A stretch of DNA of 6,094 bases, taken from contig CAKMQH010000053.1 in the NCBI GenBank assembly GCA_927911515.1, positions 1 through 6,094 on the forward strand, given 5' to 3'. Shown in pieces: positions 1-5,882 of this stretch; position 1 is the stretch's first letter, and every line of letters begins with the position of its first letter. A model generated the notes under the pieces. That model saw nothing but the letters and a program-made list of their open reading frames with translations. It was not told the DNA's origin and ran no database searches. Origin of the DNA: an uncultured Neisseria sp. (GTDB lineage Bacteria > Pseudomonadota > Gammaproteobacteria > Burkholderiales > Neisseriaceae). The position numbers were made by a program, and so were the translations under genes.

Positions 1-93
1 TATAGATTTTATTTTCAAAATATATGTGTATAACTTTTATTGTTTGAGTTCAAAAGAGATTACCGATACAAAAATAAAGACTTCCACATTCGC

Positions 94-132
94 AAAAAGG
101 TCGTCTGAAAACATTTTTCAGACGACCTTTTT
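94..132. terminator. Bidirectional terminator built from an inverted DUS pair
   Basis: Two exact 12-base uptake sequences face each other (AGGTCGTCTGAA at 98-109 and its reverse complement at 117-128). With flanking A and T runs they form a perfect 18-bp stem (94-111 with 115-132) around a 3-base loop. The stem ends in T5 when read on either strand, so it can act as an intrinsic terminator both ways. On the minus strand it lies 84 bases after the radC stop and is the likely radC terminator. On the plus strand it would end a gene lying left of the window. Inverted DUS pairs used as terminators are a known neisserial habit. Confidence 0.88.
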
Positions 133-215
133 AACAGTCGAATACTAATGAAATCAATCAGTTCTCACAGCATCAGAACTAAGACAATCCGCTCAATTCC
201 AGCAAGACATCTTCT

Positions 216-896
216 TTACCCTTCCATATGCCCCTGTTCCCGCATAGAGCAGACTTCTGTCGCCGTGACAATAAAATGGTCTAAAAGCGAGACATCAACC
301 AATGCCAAAGCCTGTTTCAGACGACCTGTGAATGCAATGTCTGATTGCGAAGGCGTTGCCGAACCGCCGGGATGATTGTGCGCGATAATCAGGCTGTCGG
401 CGTATTCGTCCAATGCGAGCTTGACGATTTCCCTGATATAGACGGTATTTTCCGCCACCGTTCCGCGCGAGAGTTCGCGCATGGCAATCAGCCTGTTTTG
501 GCGATTGAGCAAAAGCGCGGTGCTGACTTCTATTTTTTCATGTCCTAAATGCAGGCGCAGATAGTCGGCAACGGCTTTCGGACTGGAAAGCGTGATGTTT
601 TCCTGTAAATCCTCGCCCAAAATCCTCCTGCCGATTTCTTTAACGACGGCAAACTGGGTAAAGCTCGCCAAACCCATGCCCTTGTATGCGGAAAGTGTTT
701 TAGCGTCGGCGCTCATCAGCTTGCCCAAGCTGCCAAACTCGTTCAGCAGATAACGTGCCAAATCCACCGCGCTCATCCCGCGCGTACCGACCCGCAGCAA
801 AATCGCCAGCAACTCCGCATCGCTCAATGCGCCAGCACCGCGCGCTAATAATTTCTCGCGCGGCCGCTCGCCTTCAGGCCATTGTTTGATACTCAT
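216..896 (-). CDS. radC: RadC family protein (JAMM/MPN+ domain)
   Basis: A 226-residue protein of normal RadC length. The N-terminal part (about residues 1-95) is the helical UPF0758 domain with the usual opening that includes RPREKLLARG and LSDAELLAILL. The C-terminal part (about 100-226) is the MPN+/JAMM domain. The metal-binding signature is complete: His173 and His175 in AHNHPGG, then Ser183 and Asp186, with Glu123 the likely acidic partner upstream. Despite its name, a DNA-repair role for RadC is not established; the fold suggests a zinc metalloprotease-like protein, probably cytosolic. The ATG at 894-896 is preceded by a strong Shine-Dalgarno sequence (AAGGGG, minus strand) 6 bases away, which supports this start. 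An exact DUS lies inside the gene and encodes GRLK (residues 191-194). The gene is transcribed alone, divergently from potG. No defect is seen. The identification is firm; the biochemical role is not. Confidence 0.96.
   Translation of the reverse strand: MSIKQWPEGERPREKLLARGAGALSDAELLAILLRVGTRGMSAVDLARYLLNEFGSLGKLMSADAKTLSAYKGMGLASFTQFAVVKEIGRRILGEDLQENITLSSPKAVADYLRLHLGHEKIEVSTALLLNRQNRLIAMRELSRGTVAENTVYIREIVKLALDEYADSLIIAHNHPGGSATPSQSDIAFTGRLKQALALVDVSLLDHFIVTATEVCSMREQGHMEG
316..327 (-). repeat. DNA uptake sequence inside radC
   Basis: An exact AGGTCGTCTGAA on the minus strand, followed by one more A. It is read in the radC frame as Gly-Arg-Leu-Lys. It is a single, unpaired copy, so it would serve DNA uptake during transformation rather than termination. 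Confidence 0.9.
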
Positions 897-1012
897 GTTT
901 TACCCCTTGCGTGAAAATTCACGAAAAAAATCTATTTGAAAATCTGTTTCTCATTGCGCTTGACAAAACACCCCGCCAAGAAACTACTTTTATCATTAAT
1001 ATTTCGTATTTT

Positions 1013-1041
1013 ATTATATTTTGAATGAATTTTTAAGATAA
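1013..1041 (-). promoter_or_regulatory. Candidate radC promoter (weak -35)
   Basis: A perfect TATAAT is read on the minus strand at 1018-1013. The -35 position 17 bases upstream (TTATCT, 1041-1036) matches TTGACA at only three of six bases. If used, transcription would start near 1006 and give a leader of about 110 bases before the radC ATG. The AT-rich context makes chance matches likely. Confidence 0.3.
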
Positions 1042-1050
1042 AAGCATAAT
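1021..1050 (+). promoter_or_regulatory. Possible upstream promoter toward potG
   Basis: TTGAAT (1021-1026), an 18-base spacer and CATAAT (1045-1050) make a moderate sigma70-like match, four and five of six bases respectively. Transcription from it would give a potG leader of about 385 bases. It lies in an AT-rich stretch where such matches are common, and the promoter at 1222-1251 is better placed. Confidence 0.25.
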
Positions 1051-1208
1051 ATCCATATAAATTAATTGCATAAAAACAACGCGCTTAAATTTCCCATATG
1101 AAGGCAACTGTTCTTCTCTATTTGCCCGTATGGGTTTGATAGTAGATTCAATCCGACCGATAACAAGCCGCACTGTTTAAATCGAATCCGCGAGAAATCA
1201 GCCCCTAC

Positions 1209-1227
1209 GGGCAATTTCGTATTGCCC
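1209..1227. promoter_or_regulatory. Inverted repeat overlapping the potG -35 box (possible operator)
   Basis: GGGCAAT and ATTGCCC form perfect 7-base arms around a 5-base centre. The right arm contains the proposed -35 hexamer TTGCCC. The repeat lies upstream of the expected transcription start, so it would act as a DNA site rather than an RNA hairpin. A protein bound here would block RNA polymerase. No known regulator motif was recognised. Confidence 0.35.
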
Positions 1228-1251
1228 CTGCGTGCCATAGGCTAATATAAT
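1222..1251 (+). promoter_or_regulatory. Likely sigma70 promoter of the potGHI operon
   Basis: A perfect -10 box TATAAT (1246-1251) lies 18 bases after TTGCCC (1222-1227), which matches the -35 consensus at four of six positions. The expected transcription start is near 1258, leaving a leader of about 184 bases before the potG ATG. The -35 box is part of an inverted repeat (GGGCAAT at 1209-1215 and ATTGCCC at 1221-1227), which could be a regulator site. Confidence 0.5.
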
Positions 1252-1329
1252 AGCGAGTTCTGCGGAGGCGGTTTATCCTTGTATTTCCACCCGTTTCCCA
1301 TCCATGCTGCCCGTGCGCTTCACAAGAGT

Positions 1330-1341
1330 TTCAGACGACGT
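1330..1341 (-). repeat. Degenerate DNA uptake sequence in the potG leader
   Basis: The reverse complement of the DUS with one mismatch (G for C at 1340). It is single and unpaired within the leader upstream of potG. Confidence 0.55.
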
Positions 1342-1427
1342 TTCGACGTTGCGACTCCCGCCAGCAATCAAACAGCTTTTTATCACCCTTTCGAAAATCC
1401 GTTTTGCCGGTACTCGTCATTTTTATT

Positions 1428-1431
1428 GGAG
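1428..1431 (+). promoter_or_regulatory. potG: Ribosome binding site that sets the potG start
   Basis: GGAG, within TTGGAG, lies 10 bases before the ATG at 1442. The spacing is slightly long but usable. The frame is open upstream to another ATG at 1304, but that would add 46 residues with no resemblance to PotA/PotG proteins and has no Shine-Dalgarno sequence, so 1442 is preferred. Confidence 0.65.
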
Positions 1432-1441
1432 TATTGCCATT

Positions 1442-2565
1442 ATGACCGCAACCACTGCGTCTTCAGCCAAACCTTATCTCAAAATCCAAGGCTTGGTGAA
1501 AAAGTTTGGTGACAATTACGCTGTCGATAACATCGACTTGGATATTTATCAACATGAAATCTTTGCCCTTTTGGGCAGCTCCGGCAGCGGTAAATCTACG
1601 CTGCTGCGTATGCTGGCGGGCATGGAAAGCCCTAATCAGGGCAAAATCATTCTGGACGGTCAGGACATTACCAAACTTGCCCCCTACGAGCGCCCCATCA
1701 ATATGATGTTTCAAAGCTATGCCCTGTTCCCGCACATGACTGTGGAGCAGAACATTGCCTTCGGTCTGAAACAAGACAAAATGCCCAAAGATGAAATCGC
1801 TGCGCGCGTGGAAGAAATGCTGCGTCTGGTTCAGATGACCAAATACGCCAAGCGCAAACCGCATCAATTGTCCGGCGGTCAGCAACAACGTATCGCTTTG
1901 GCACGCAGTTTGGCAAAACGTCCGAAAATCCTGCTGCTTGACGAACCTTTGGGCGCACTCGATAAAAAATTGCGCCAACAAACCCAGCTCGAATTGGTCA
2001 ACACGCTGGAACAAGTCGGCGTAACCTGCATCATGGTAACGCACGACCAAGAAGAAGCGATGACAATGGCGACCCGCATCGCCATTATGTCCGACGGTCA
2101 GTTGCAACAAGTCGGTACGCCTAGCGATGTGTACGACTATCCAAACAGCCGCTTTACTGCCGAATTTATCGGCGAAACCAATATTTTCAGCGGCGTCGTG
2201 ATTGAAGACCATGCCGATTATGCCGTCATAGAATGCGAAGGCTTGGAAAACCACGTCCGCATCGACCACGGTTTGGGCGGTCCGAGCGAACAAGACATTT
2301 GGGTCAGCATCCGTCCCGAAGACATTGATTGTACAAAGAAAAACCTGACCACTTGGGCAGCTTCAACTGGGCAAAAGGTACGGTTGAAGAAATCGCCTAC
2401 TTGGGCAGCTTCGCCATCTACCACATCAAACTCGCCAACGGCCGCGTCGTCAAAAGTCAAGTCCCTGCACCTTATTGGTACGTGCGCAACATTACGCCGC
2501 CGACTTGGGACGAAACCGTCTATATCAGCTGGCCGGAAAACCAACCGACTCCGTTGTTCCGTTAA
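1442..2565 (+). pseudogene. potG: Polyamine ABC transporter ATP-binding protein PotG, frameshifted near its 3' end
   Basis: This is the ATPase of a putrescine/spermidine importer; it would sit on the cytoplasmic face of PotH/PotI. Residues 1-296 read intact from the ATG at 1442. They contain Walker A GSSGSGKST (45-53), Q-loop Gln91 in MMFQSYALFPHMT, signature LSGGQ (143-147), Walker B ILLLDEP with catalytic Glu168, D-loop GALD and switch His201. The sequence is closer to E. coli PotG than to PotA by my recall; many Neisseria annotations call it PotA. After Asp296 (codon 2327-2329) one base is missing, probably a T. The expected C-terminus (LYKEKPDHLG to PTPLFR, 78 residues, part of the TOBE-like regulatory domain) continues in another frame at 2329-2565. 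The repaired protein would have 374 residues, a normal length. As written, translation runs into 84 unrelated residues and stops at 2582-2584 (380 residues). The ATPase core is intact, so partial function is possible. A sequencing or assembly error is a real alternative. Confidence 0.9.
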
Positions 2566-2580
2566 TTTAAGGGGAATGAA

Positions 2581-3546
2581 ATGAACCTTAAAAAACTGAA
2601 AAACAAACTGTTCCGCCGCCCGGGTCAGCGCGCGGTCATCGCCGTGCCATATATTTGGCTTTTGGTGCTGTTTCTGATTCCGTTCGCCATCGTGCTGAAA
2701 ATCAGCTTTGCCGAACAAGAAATCGCCATTCCGCCGTTTACGCCGCTGACCAGCGTCGATGAAGATTTAGGTCGTCTGAACATCGCCATCAGTTATCAAA
2801 ACTATGCCGATATTTTCCAAAACTTTTGGAATACCCTAAATCCGTTCGGCGACAGCGAAAACAGCAATATCTATCTGATGACCTACTGGTCTTCGATTAA
2901 GACTGCGCTGACGACGACCATCATTTGTCTGCTGATCGGTTATCCGACCGCCTATGCGATTTCGCGCGCCAATCCTGCTATGCGCAACGGTCTGCTGCTT
3001 GCGATCATGCTGCCCTTCTGGACTTCCTTCCTGCTGCGCGTCTATGCATGGATGGGGCTACTGGGACACAACGGCATCATCAACAATTTCCTGCTCAAAA
3101 TGCAGATTATCGAAGAACCTTTAGACCTGTTTTACAACGCGTTCTCGCTGAACTTGGTCATGGTTTATGCCTATCTGCCGTTTATGATTCTGCCGCTTTA
3201 CACACAATTGGTGAAACTCGATAACCGCCTGCTCGAAGCTGCTTCTGATTTGGGAGCAGGACCGGTCAAATCGTTCTTCACCATTACCCTGCCCCTGTCC
3301 AAAACAGGCATCATCGCAGGCTCTATGCTGGTTTTCGTTCCCGCAGTCGGTGAATTTGTGATTCCCGAGCTGGTCGGCGGTTCAGAAAACCTGATGATCG
3401 GTAAAGTCTTGTGGCAAGCGTTCTTCGATCAAAACAACTGGCCGTTGGCTTCTGCCGTCGCCGTCGTCATGGTCGCACTGCTGGTCGTGCCGATTGCACT
3501 GTTCCAGCATTATGAAAACCGCGAATTGGAAGAAGGAGCCAAATAA
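2581..3546 (+). CDS. potH: Putrescine-type ABC transporter permease PotH
   Basis: An inner-membrane permease of 321 residues, similar in length to E. coli PotH, which it resembles throughout (ALPYIWL-like start, TSFLLRVYAWMG, AGSMLVFVPAVGEFVIPEL). About six membrane segments are visible, near residues 19-41, 105-127, 136-160, 186-210, 242-263 and 288-309, with a long periplasmic loop after the first. The cytoplasmic EAA loop that docks the ATPase is perfect: Glu219-Ala-Ala, Gly225, Ile235 and Leu237-Pro238. A strong Shine-Dalgarno sequence (AAGGGG, 2569-2574) precedes the ATG by 6 bases. The gene begins 15 bases after the proper potG stop and overlaps potI by one base, so potGHI is one operon. 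An exact DUS at 2769-2780 is read as Gly-Arg-Leu-Asn in the periplasmic loop. PotH forms the channel with PotI. The naming as PotH rather than PotB rests on remembered sequence similarity. Confidence 0.95.
   Translation: MNLKKLKNKLFRRPGQRAVIAVPYIWLLVLFLIPFAIVLKISFAEQEIAIPPFTPLTSVDEDLGRLNIAISYQNYADIFQNFWNTLNPFGDSENSNIYLMTYWSSIKTALTTTIICLLIGYPTAYAISRANPAMRNGLLLAIMLPFWTSFLLRVYAWMGLLGHNGIINNFLLKMQIIEEPLDLFYNAFSLNLVMVYAYLPFMILPLYTQLVKLDNRLLEAASDLGAGPVKSFFTITLPLSKTGIIAGSMLVFVPAVGEFVIPELVGGSENLMIGKVLWQAFFDQNNWPLASAVAVVMVALLVVPIALFQHYENRELEEGAK
2769..2780 (+). repeat. DNA uptake sequence inside potH
   Basis: An exact AGGTCGTCTGAA, read in frame as Gly-Arg-Leu-Asn (residues 64-67). It sits in the long loop after the first membrane segment, a place likely to tolerate change. 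Confidence 0.9.
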
Positions 3547-4433
3547 TGCAAAAATCCCGATTATCTTGGTTCCTGAAACTGATGCTGATGCTGTCGCTGG
3601 CGTTTCTGTACATTCCGTTGGTCGTTTTGGTCATCTATTCGTTTAACGAATCCAAACTGGTTACCGTTTGGGGCGGCTTTTCGACCAAGTGGTACGGCGC
3701 ATTGCTGGAAAACGACACCATCTTGGAAGCGGCTTGGCTGTCGCTGCGCATTGCCGCTGTTTCCTCGCTTGCTGCCGTTGTTTTAGGTACACTGGCAGGC
3801 TACGCGATGGCACGCATCAAACGCTTCCGCGGCAGCACCTTGTTCGCCGGTATGATTTCCGCGCCTATGGTTATGCCTGACGTGATTACCGGTCTGTCCA
3901 TGCTGCTCCTGATTATTCAGGTGCAAATGTTCCTGCAAGGCAGCGAATTGCTGCAAAACCTGTACTTCGACCGCGGTTTCTTCACCATTTTTCTCGGACA
4001 TACGACGCTTTGTATGGCATACATTACCGTCGTTATCCGTTCACGTTTGGTGGAGCTCGACCAATCGCTCGAAGAGGCCGCAATGGACTTGGGTGCGCGT
4101 CCGCTGAAAATCTTTTTCGTCATCACCCTGCCCTTGATTGCTCCTGCCATCGCTTCAGGTTTTCTGCTCGGCATTACCCTGTCGCTGGATGATTTGGTGA
4201 TTACCTCCTTCCTGTCCGGCCCCGGTTCTTCCACATTGCCGCAGGTGATTTTCTCCAAAATCAAGCTGGGTCTCGACCCGCAGATGAACGTGTTGGCAAC
4301 CATCCTCATCGGCATCATCGGTACGCTGGTTATCGTCATCAATTACTGGATGATGCGTCAAGCAACCAAACGTGACCGAGAAGCCGCCGAAGCCTACCGT
4401 CAGGAAAAGCTTGCCGCAGAAAAAACAAATTGA
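3546..4433 (+). CDS. potI: Putrescine-type ABC transporter permease PotI
   Basis: The second inner-membrane permease, 295 residues. It matches E. coli PotI closely: LVIYSFNESKLVTVWGGFSTKWYG near the N-terminus, SAPMVMPDVITGLS around 105-118, and LSLDDLVITSFLSGPGSSTLP around 212-231. About six membrane segments are visible, near residues 10-32, 64-88, 100-126, 145-165, 195-218 and 248-269. The EAA loop is perfect: Glu177-Ala-Ala, Gly183, Ile193 and Leu195-Pro196. The start overlaps the potH stop (TAATG) and has AAGGAG at 3533-3538, 7 bases upstream, so translation is probably coupled. The charged C-terminal tail (about 271-295) is cytoplasmic. The gene ends the operon; a strong terminator begins 9 bases after the stop. 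No binding protein gene follows, unlike the E. coli potFGHI operon, where potF comes first. Confidence 0.95.
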   Translation: MQKSRLSWFLKLMLMLSLAFLYIPLVVLVIYSFNESKLVTVWGGFSTKWYGALLENDTILEAAWLSLRIAAVSSLAAVVLGTLAGYAMARIKRFRGSTLFAGMISAPMVMPDVITGLSMLLLIIQVQMFLQGSELLQNLYFDRGFFTIFLGHTTLCMAYITVVIRSRLVELDQSLEEAAMDLGARPLKIFFVITLPLIAPAIASGFLLGITLSLDDLVITSFLSGPGSSTLPQVIFSKIKLGLDPQMNVLATILIGIIGTLVIVINYWMMRQATKRDREAAEAYRQEKLAAEKTN

Positions 4434-4442
4434 CCCAATCAG

Positions 4443-4479
4443 ACAGGCTGACCGCATCAATGCAAGGTCAGCCTGTTTT
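4443..4479 (+). terminator. Intrinsic terminator of the potGHI operon
   Basis: ACAGGCTGACC (4443-4453) pairs perfectly with GGTCAGCCTGT (4466-4476), an 11-bp GC-rich stem followed by T4 and then CTT. The 12-base loop can add a small GCAT/ATGC pairing. It starts 9 bases after the potI stop. It is not built from uptake sequences, unlike the other two terminators in the window. Confidence 0.88.
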
Positions 4480-4504
4480 CTTCACACAACCCGTTTAACC
4501 CACT

Positions 4505-4545
4505 TTTCAGACGACCCTCAACTACCCTCCAAAGGTCGTCTGAAA
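4505..4545. repeat. Inverted DUS pair between potI and the oxidoreductase gene
   Basis: TTTCAGACGACC (4505-4516) and GGTCGTCTGAAA (4534-4545) can form a 12-bp stem around a 17-base loop. The right copy is an exact 12-base DUS (4533-4544); the left has one mismatch at its last base. Neither strand has a T run after the stem, so it is a poor intrinsic terminator and may act mainly as uptake signal. The hairpin lies 21 bases before the next start codon. Confidence 0.8.
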
Positions 4546-4565
4546 CCACCGTAAAGCATTACCCT

Positions 4566-5861
4566 ATGATTCATCCCAATTTTAAAGAATACCTTCCCTC
4601 CTATTATTTCAGCACCATCAATCCCCACGCCGCTTATCCCAAACTTGAAGGTCGTCTGAAAACCGAAACCTGCGTCATCGGCGGAGGATTGACAGGAGTT
4701 TGCACCGCCCTTCCCCTTGCCGAAAACGGACACGAAGTGATCGTACTCGAAGCCGCACGCGTCGGCTTCGGCGCATCTGGACGCAGCGGCGGGCAAGTCA
4801 TCAGCGATTACGCCTGCGGTATGGAAGAAATCGAAAAACAAGTCGGCTTGGAACAAGCCCGCTGGTTTTGGCAGCAATCCCTGCAAGCCGTCGAACTCGT
4901 TGACGAACGCGTCAGAAAACACCAAATCGCCTGCGACTGGCAGCGCGGCTATGCTACCGTCGCCATCCGCCCGCAGCATTGGGAAGAATTGCAACAATGG
5001 CATGAACACGCCCGACAACATTACAACGCTACCCATTACCAACTCTGGGATAAAGCCACGCTCAAGCAACAACTTGCCAGCGATATGTACTTGGGCGCAC
5101 AGTTCGATCCTCATTCCGGCCACCTCCATCCGCTCAACTATACCCTGGGCATCGCCCGCGCCGCCGTTGAAGCCGGCGCGCAGATTTTCGAACAGTCCCC
5201 GATGACCCGTATCGAACCCTATCAAGGCGGCTGGCTCGTCCATACCCCAGACGGCAGCTTCGAATGCCAAAACCTCGTGTATGCCGTCAACACCTACGCC
5301 GGTTTGCATCAAAAATTCAAGCCGTTGGAAAAAAAAGCCATCGCCGTCAGCACCTTCATCATCGCCACCGAACCGCTGGGCGAACGCGCCAAAGAACTCA
5401 TCCGCAACAACATGGCCGTCTGCGACAACCGCCACGTCCTCGACTACTACCGCCTCAGTTCCGACGGCCGCCTGCTCTTCGGCGGTAAAGACAACGAGTT
5501 CATCGACGACCCTGAGCGCATGACCGAGCTTGTCCGCCAAGATATGCTCAAAGTCTTTCCCCAGCTTGCCGATGTCAAAATCGAACACTCATGGGGCGGC
5601 GAATGCGACATCACCGCCAACCTCACGCCCCACTTCGGCAGACTCGCCCCCAATATCTACTATGCCCAAGGCTATTCCGGACACGGCATGGCAATTACCG
5701 GCATAGCGGGTCTTGCCATCGCCGAAGCCATCATGGGCGACGATGGTCGTCTGAAACCGTTTGAAAAACTCAAACACCCGAGCATCATCACCCAACCTTT
5801 CCTACGCAAACTCGGCTCCTTCCTCGGCTCGAAATATTACCAATGGAAAGACAGCCGTTAA
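4566..5861 (+). CDS. puuB: PuuB-like FAD-dependent oxidoreductase (gamma-glutamylputrescine oxidase family)
   Basis: A 431-residue flavoenzyme of the D-amino-acid oxidase/DadA superfamily, probably cytosolic. The FAD dinucleotide fold starts with VIGGGLTG (37-44) and the ribose-binding Glu62 in VIVLEA. GFGASGRSGGQ (67-77) follows. The C-terminal flavin motif is FGRLAPNIYYAQGYSGHG (357-374). It resembles E. coli PuuB along its length: the PSYY start, HPLN at 188-191, LDYYRLSSDGRLLFGG at 292-307, FPQLADVKI at 331-339, and the QGYSGHG end. PuuB oxidises gamma-glutamylputrescine with release of hydrogen peroxide in putrescine breakdown. The position after potGHI fits an amine substrate, but the exact substrate is inferred. 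The ATG at 4566 has no good Shine-Dalgarno sequence (only a weak GTAAAG about 10 bases away), and no clear promoter was seen between the potI terminator and the start. Expression may depend on read-through. Two DUS copies lie inside the gene, both read as GRLK (29-32 and 394-397). A generic amine or amino-acid oxidase is the main alternative. Confidence 0.88.
   Translation: MIHPNFKEYLPSYYFSTINPHAAYPKLEGRLKTETCVIGGGLTGVCTALPLAENGHEVIVLEAARVGFGASGRSGGQVISDYACGMEEIEKQVGLEQARWFWQQSLQAVELVDERVRKHQIACDWQRGYATVAIRPQHWEELQQWHEHARQHYNATHYQLWDKATLKQQLASDMYLGAQFDPHSGHLHPLNYTLGIARAAVEAGAQIFEQSPMTRIEPYQGGWLVHTPDGSFECQNLVYAVNTYAGLHQKFKPLEKKAIAVSTFIIATEPLGERAKELIRNNMAVCDNRHVLDYYRLSSDGRLLFGGKDNEFIDDPERMTELVRQDMLKVFPQLADVKIEHSWGGECDITANLTPHFGRLAPNIYYAQGYSGHGMAITGIAGLAIAEAIMGDDGRLKPFEKLKHPSIITQPFLRKLGSFLGSKYYQWKDSR
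4649..4660 (+). repeat. DNA uptake sequence near the 5' end of the PuuB-like gene
   Basis: An exact AGGTCGTCTGAA, read in frame as Gly-Arg-Leu-Lys (residues 29-32), just before the FAD-binding fold. Confidence 0.9.
5744..5755 (+). repeat. Near-exact DNA uptake sequence near the 3' end of the PuuB-like gene
   Basis: TGGTCGTCTGAA differs from the DUS only at its first base and keeps the core. It is read in frame as Gly-Arg-Leu-Lys (394-397), after the last flavin-binding motif. Confidence 0.75.
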
Positions 5862-5882
5862 GCATTCGGTTAAGCTCAAACA

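Larger units (their letters stand above)
897..1441. other. 545-base divergent intergenic region between radC and potG
   Basis: No convincing gene is present. About 980-1080 is very AT-rich, with several promoter-like hexamers on both strands. About 1085-1260 is more balanced and ends in a good sigma70-type promoter facing potG. The remaining stretch of roughly 180 bases would be the potG leader. A small inverted repeat (CGTGAA, two bases, TTCACG, 910-923) sits just upstream of the radC ribosome binding site. No known riboswitch or RNA gene was recognised. Confidence 0.7.

Noticed and set aside
94..132. Repeated palindromic 12-mers that might suggest a CRISPR or transposon end
   Set aside because: They are inverted pairs of the neisserial DNA uptake sequence, with no regular spacers and no linked cas or transposase genes.
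960..990. A perfect TTGACA on the plus strand at 960-965
   Set aside because: No acceptable -10 box lies 16-19 bases downstream (the best is TACTTT at 985-990, 19 bases away), and no gene starts nearby on this strand.
1031..1060. A stretch resembling part of a Fur box
   Set aside because: Only one GATAAT-like hexamer fits; the other repeats are missing and the region is simply AT-rich.
1098..1139. A 13-residue frame (MKATVLLYLPVWV) upstream of the potG promoter
   Set aside because: It has no ribosome binding site, lies upstream of the better promoter, and is short enough to occur by chance.
1304..1441. An in-frame upstream ATG that would extend PotG by 46 residues
   Set aside because: It has no Shine-Dalgarno sequence, the added residues do not resemble PotA/PotG N-termini, and the ATG at 1442 gives the expected start with a GGAG upstream.
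1279..1512. A 77-codon frame starting at TTG behind GGAGG in the potG leader
   Set aside because: It overlaps the potG start by 71 bases, has an odd composition rich in Phe, His and Arg, and shows no recognisable features. It is kept only as a remark on the leader.
1463..2293. A 276-codon open frame on the minus strand opposite potG
   Set aside because: It is antisense to the intact ATPase core of potG, and its translation shows only a mirror of that gene's codons with no domain features.
4518..5588. A 356-codon open frame on the minus strand opposite the PuuB-like gene
   Set aside because: It lies entirely antisense to a gene with clear family motifs, has no ribosome binding site worth noting and resembles no protein I know. 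Long antisense frames are common opposite GC-rich coding DNA.
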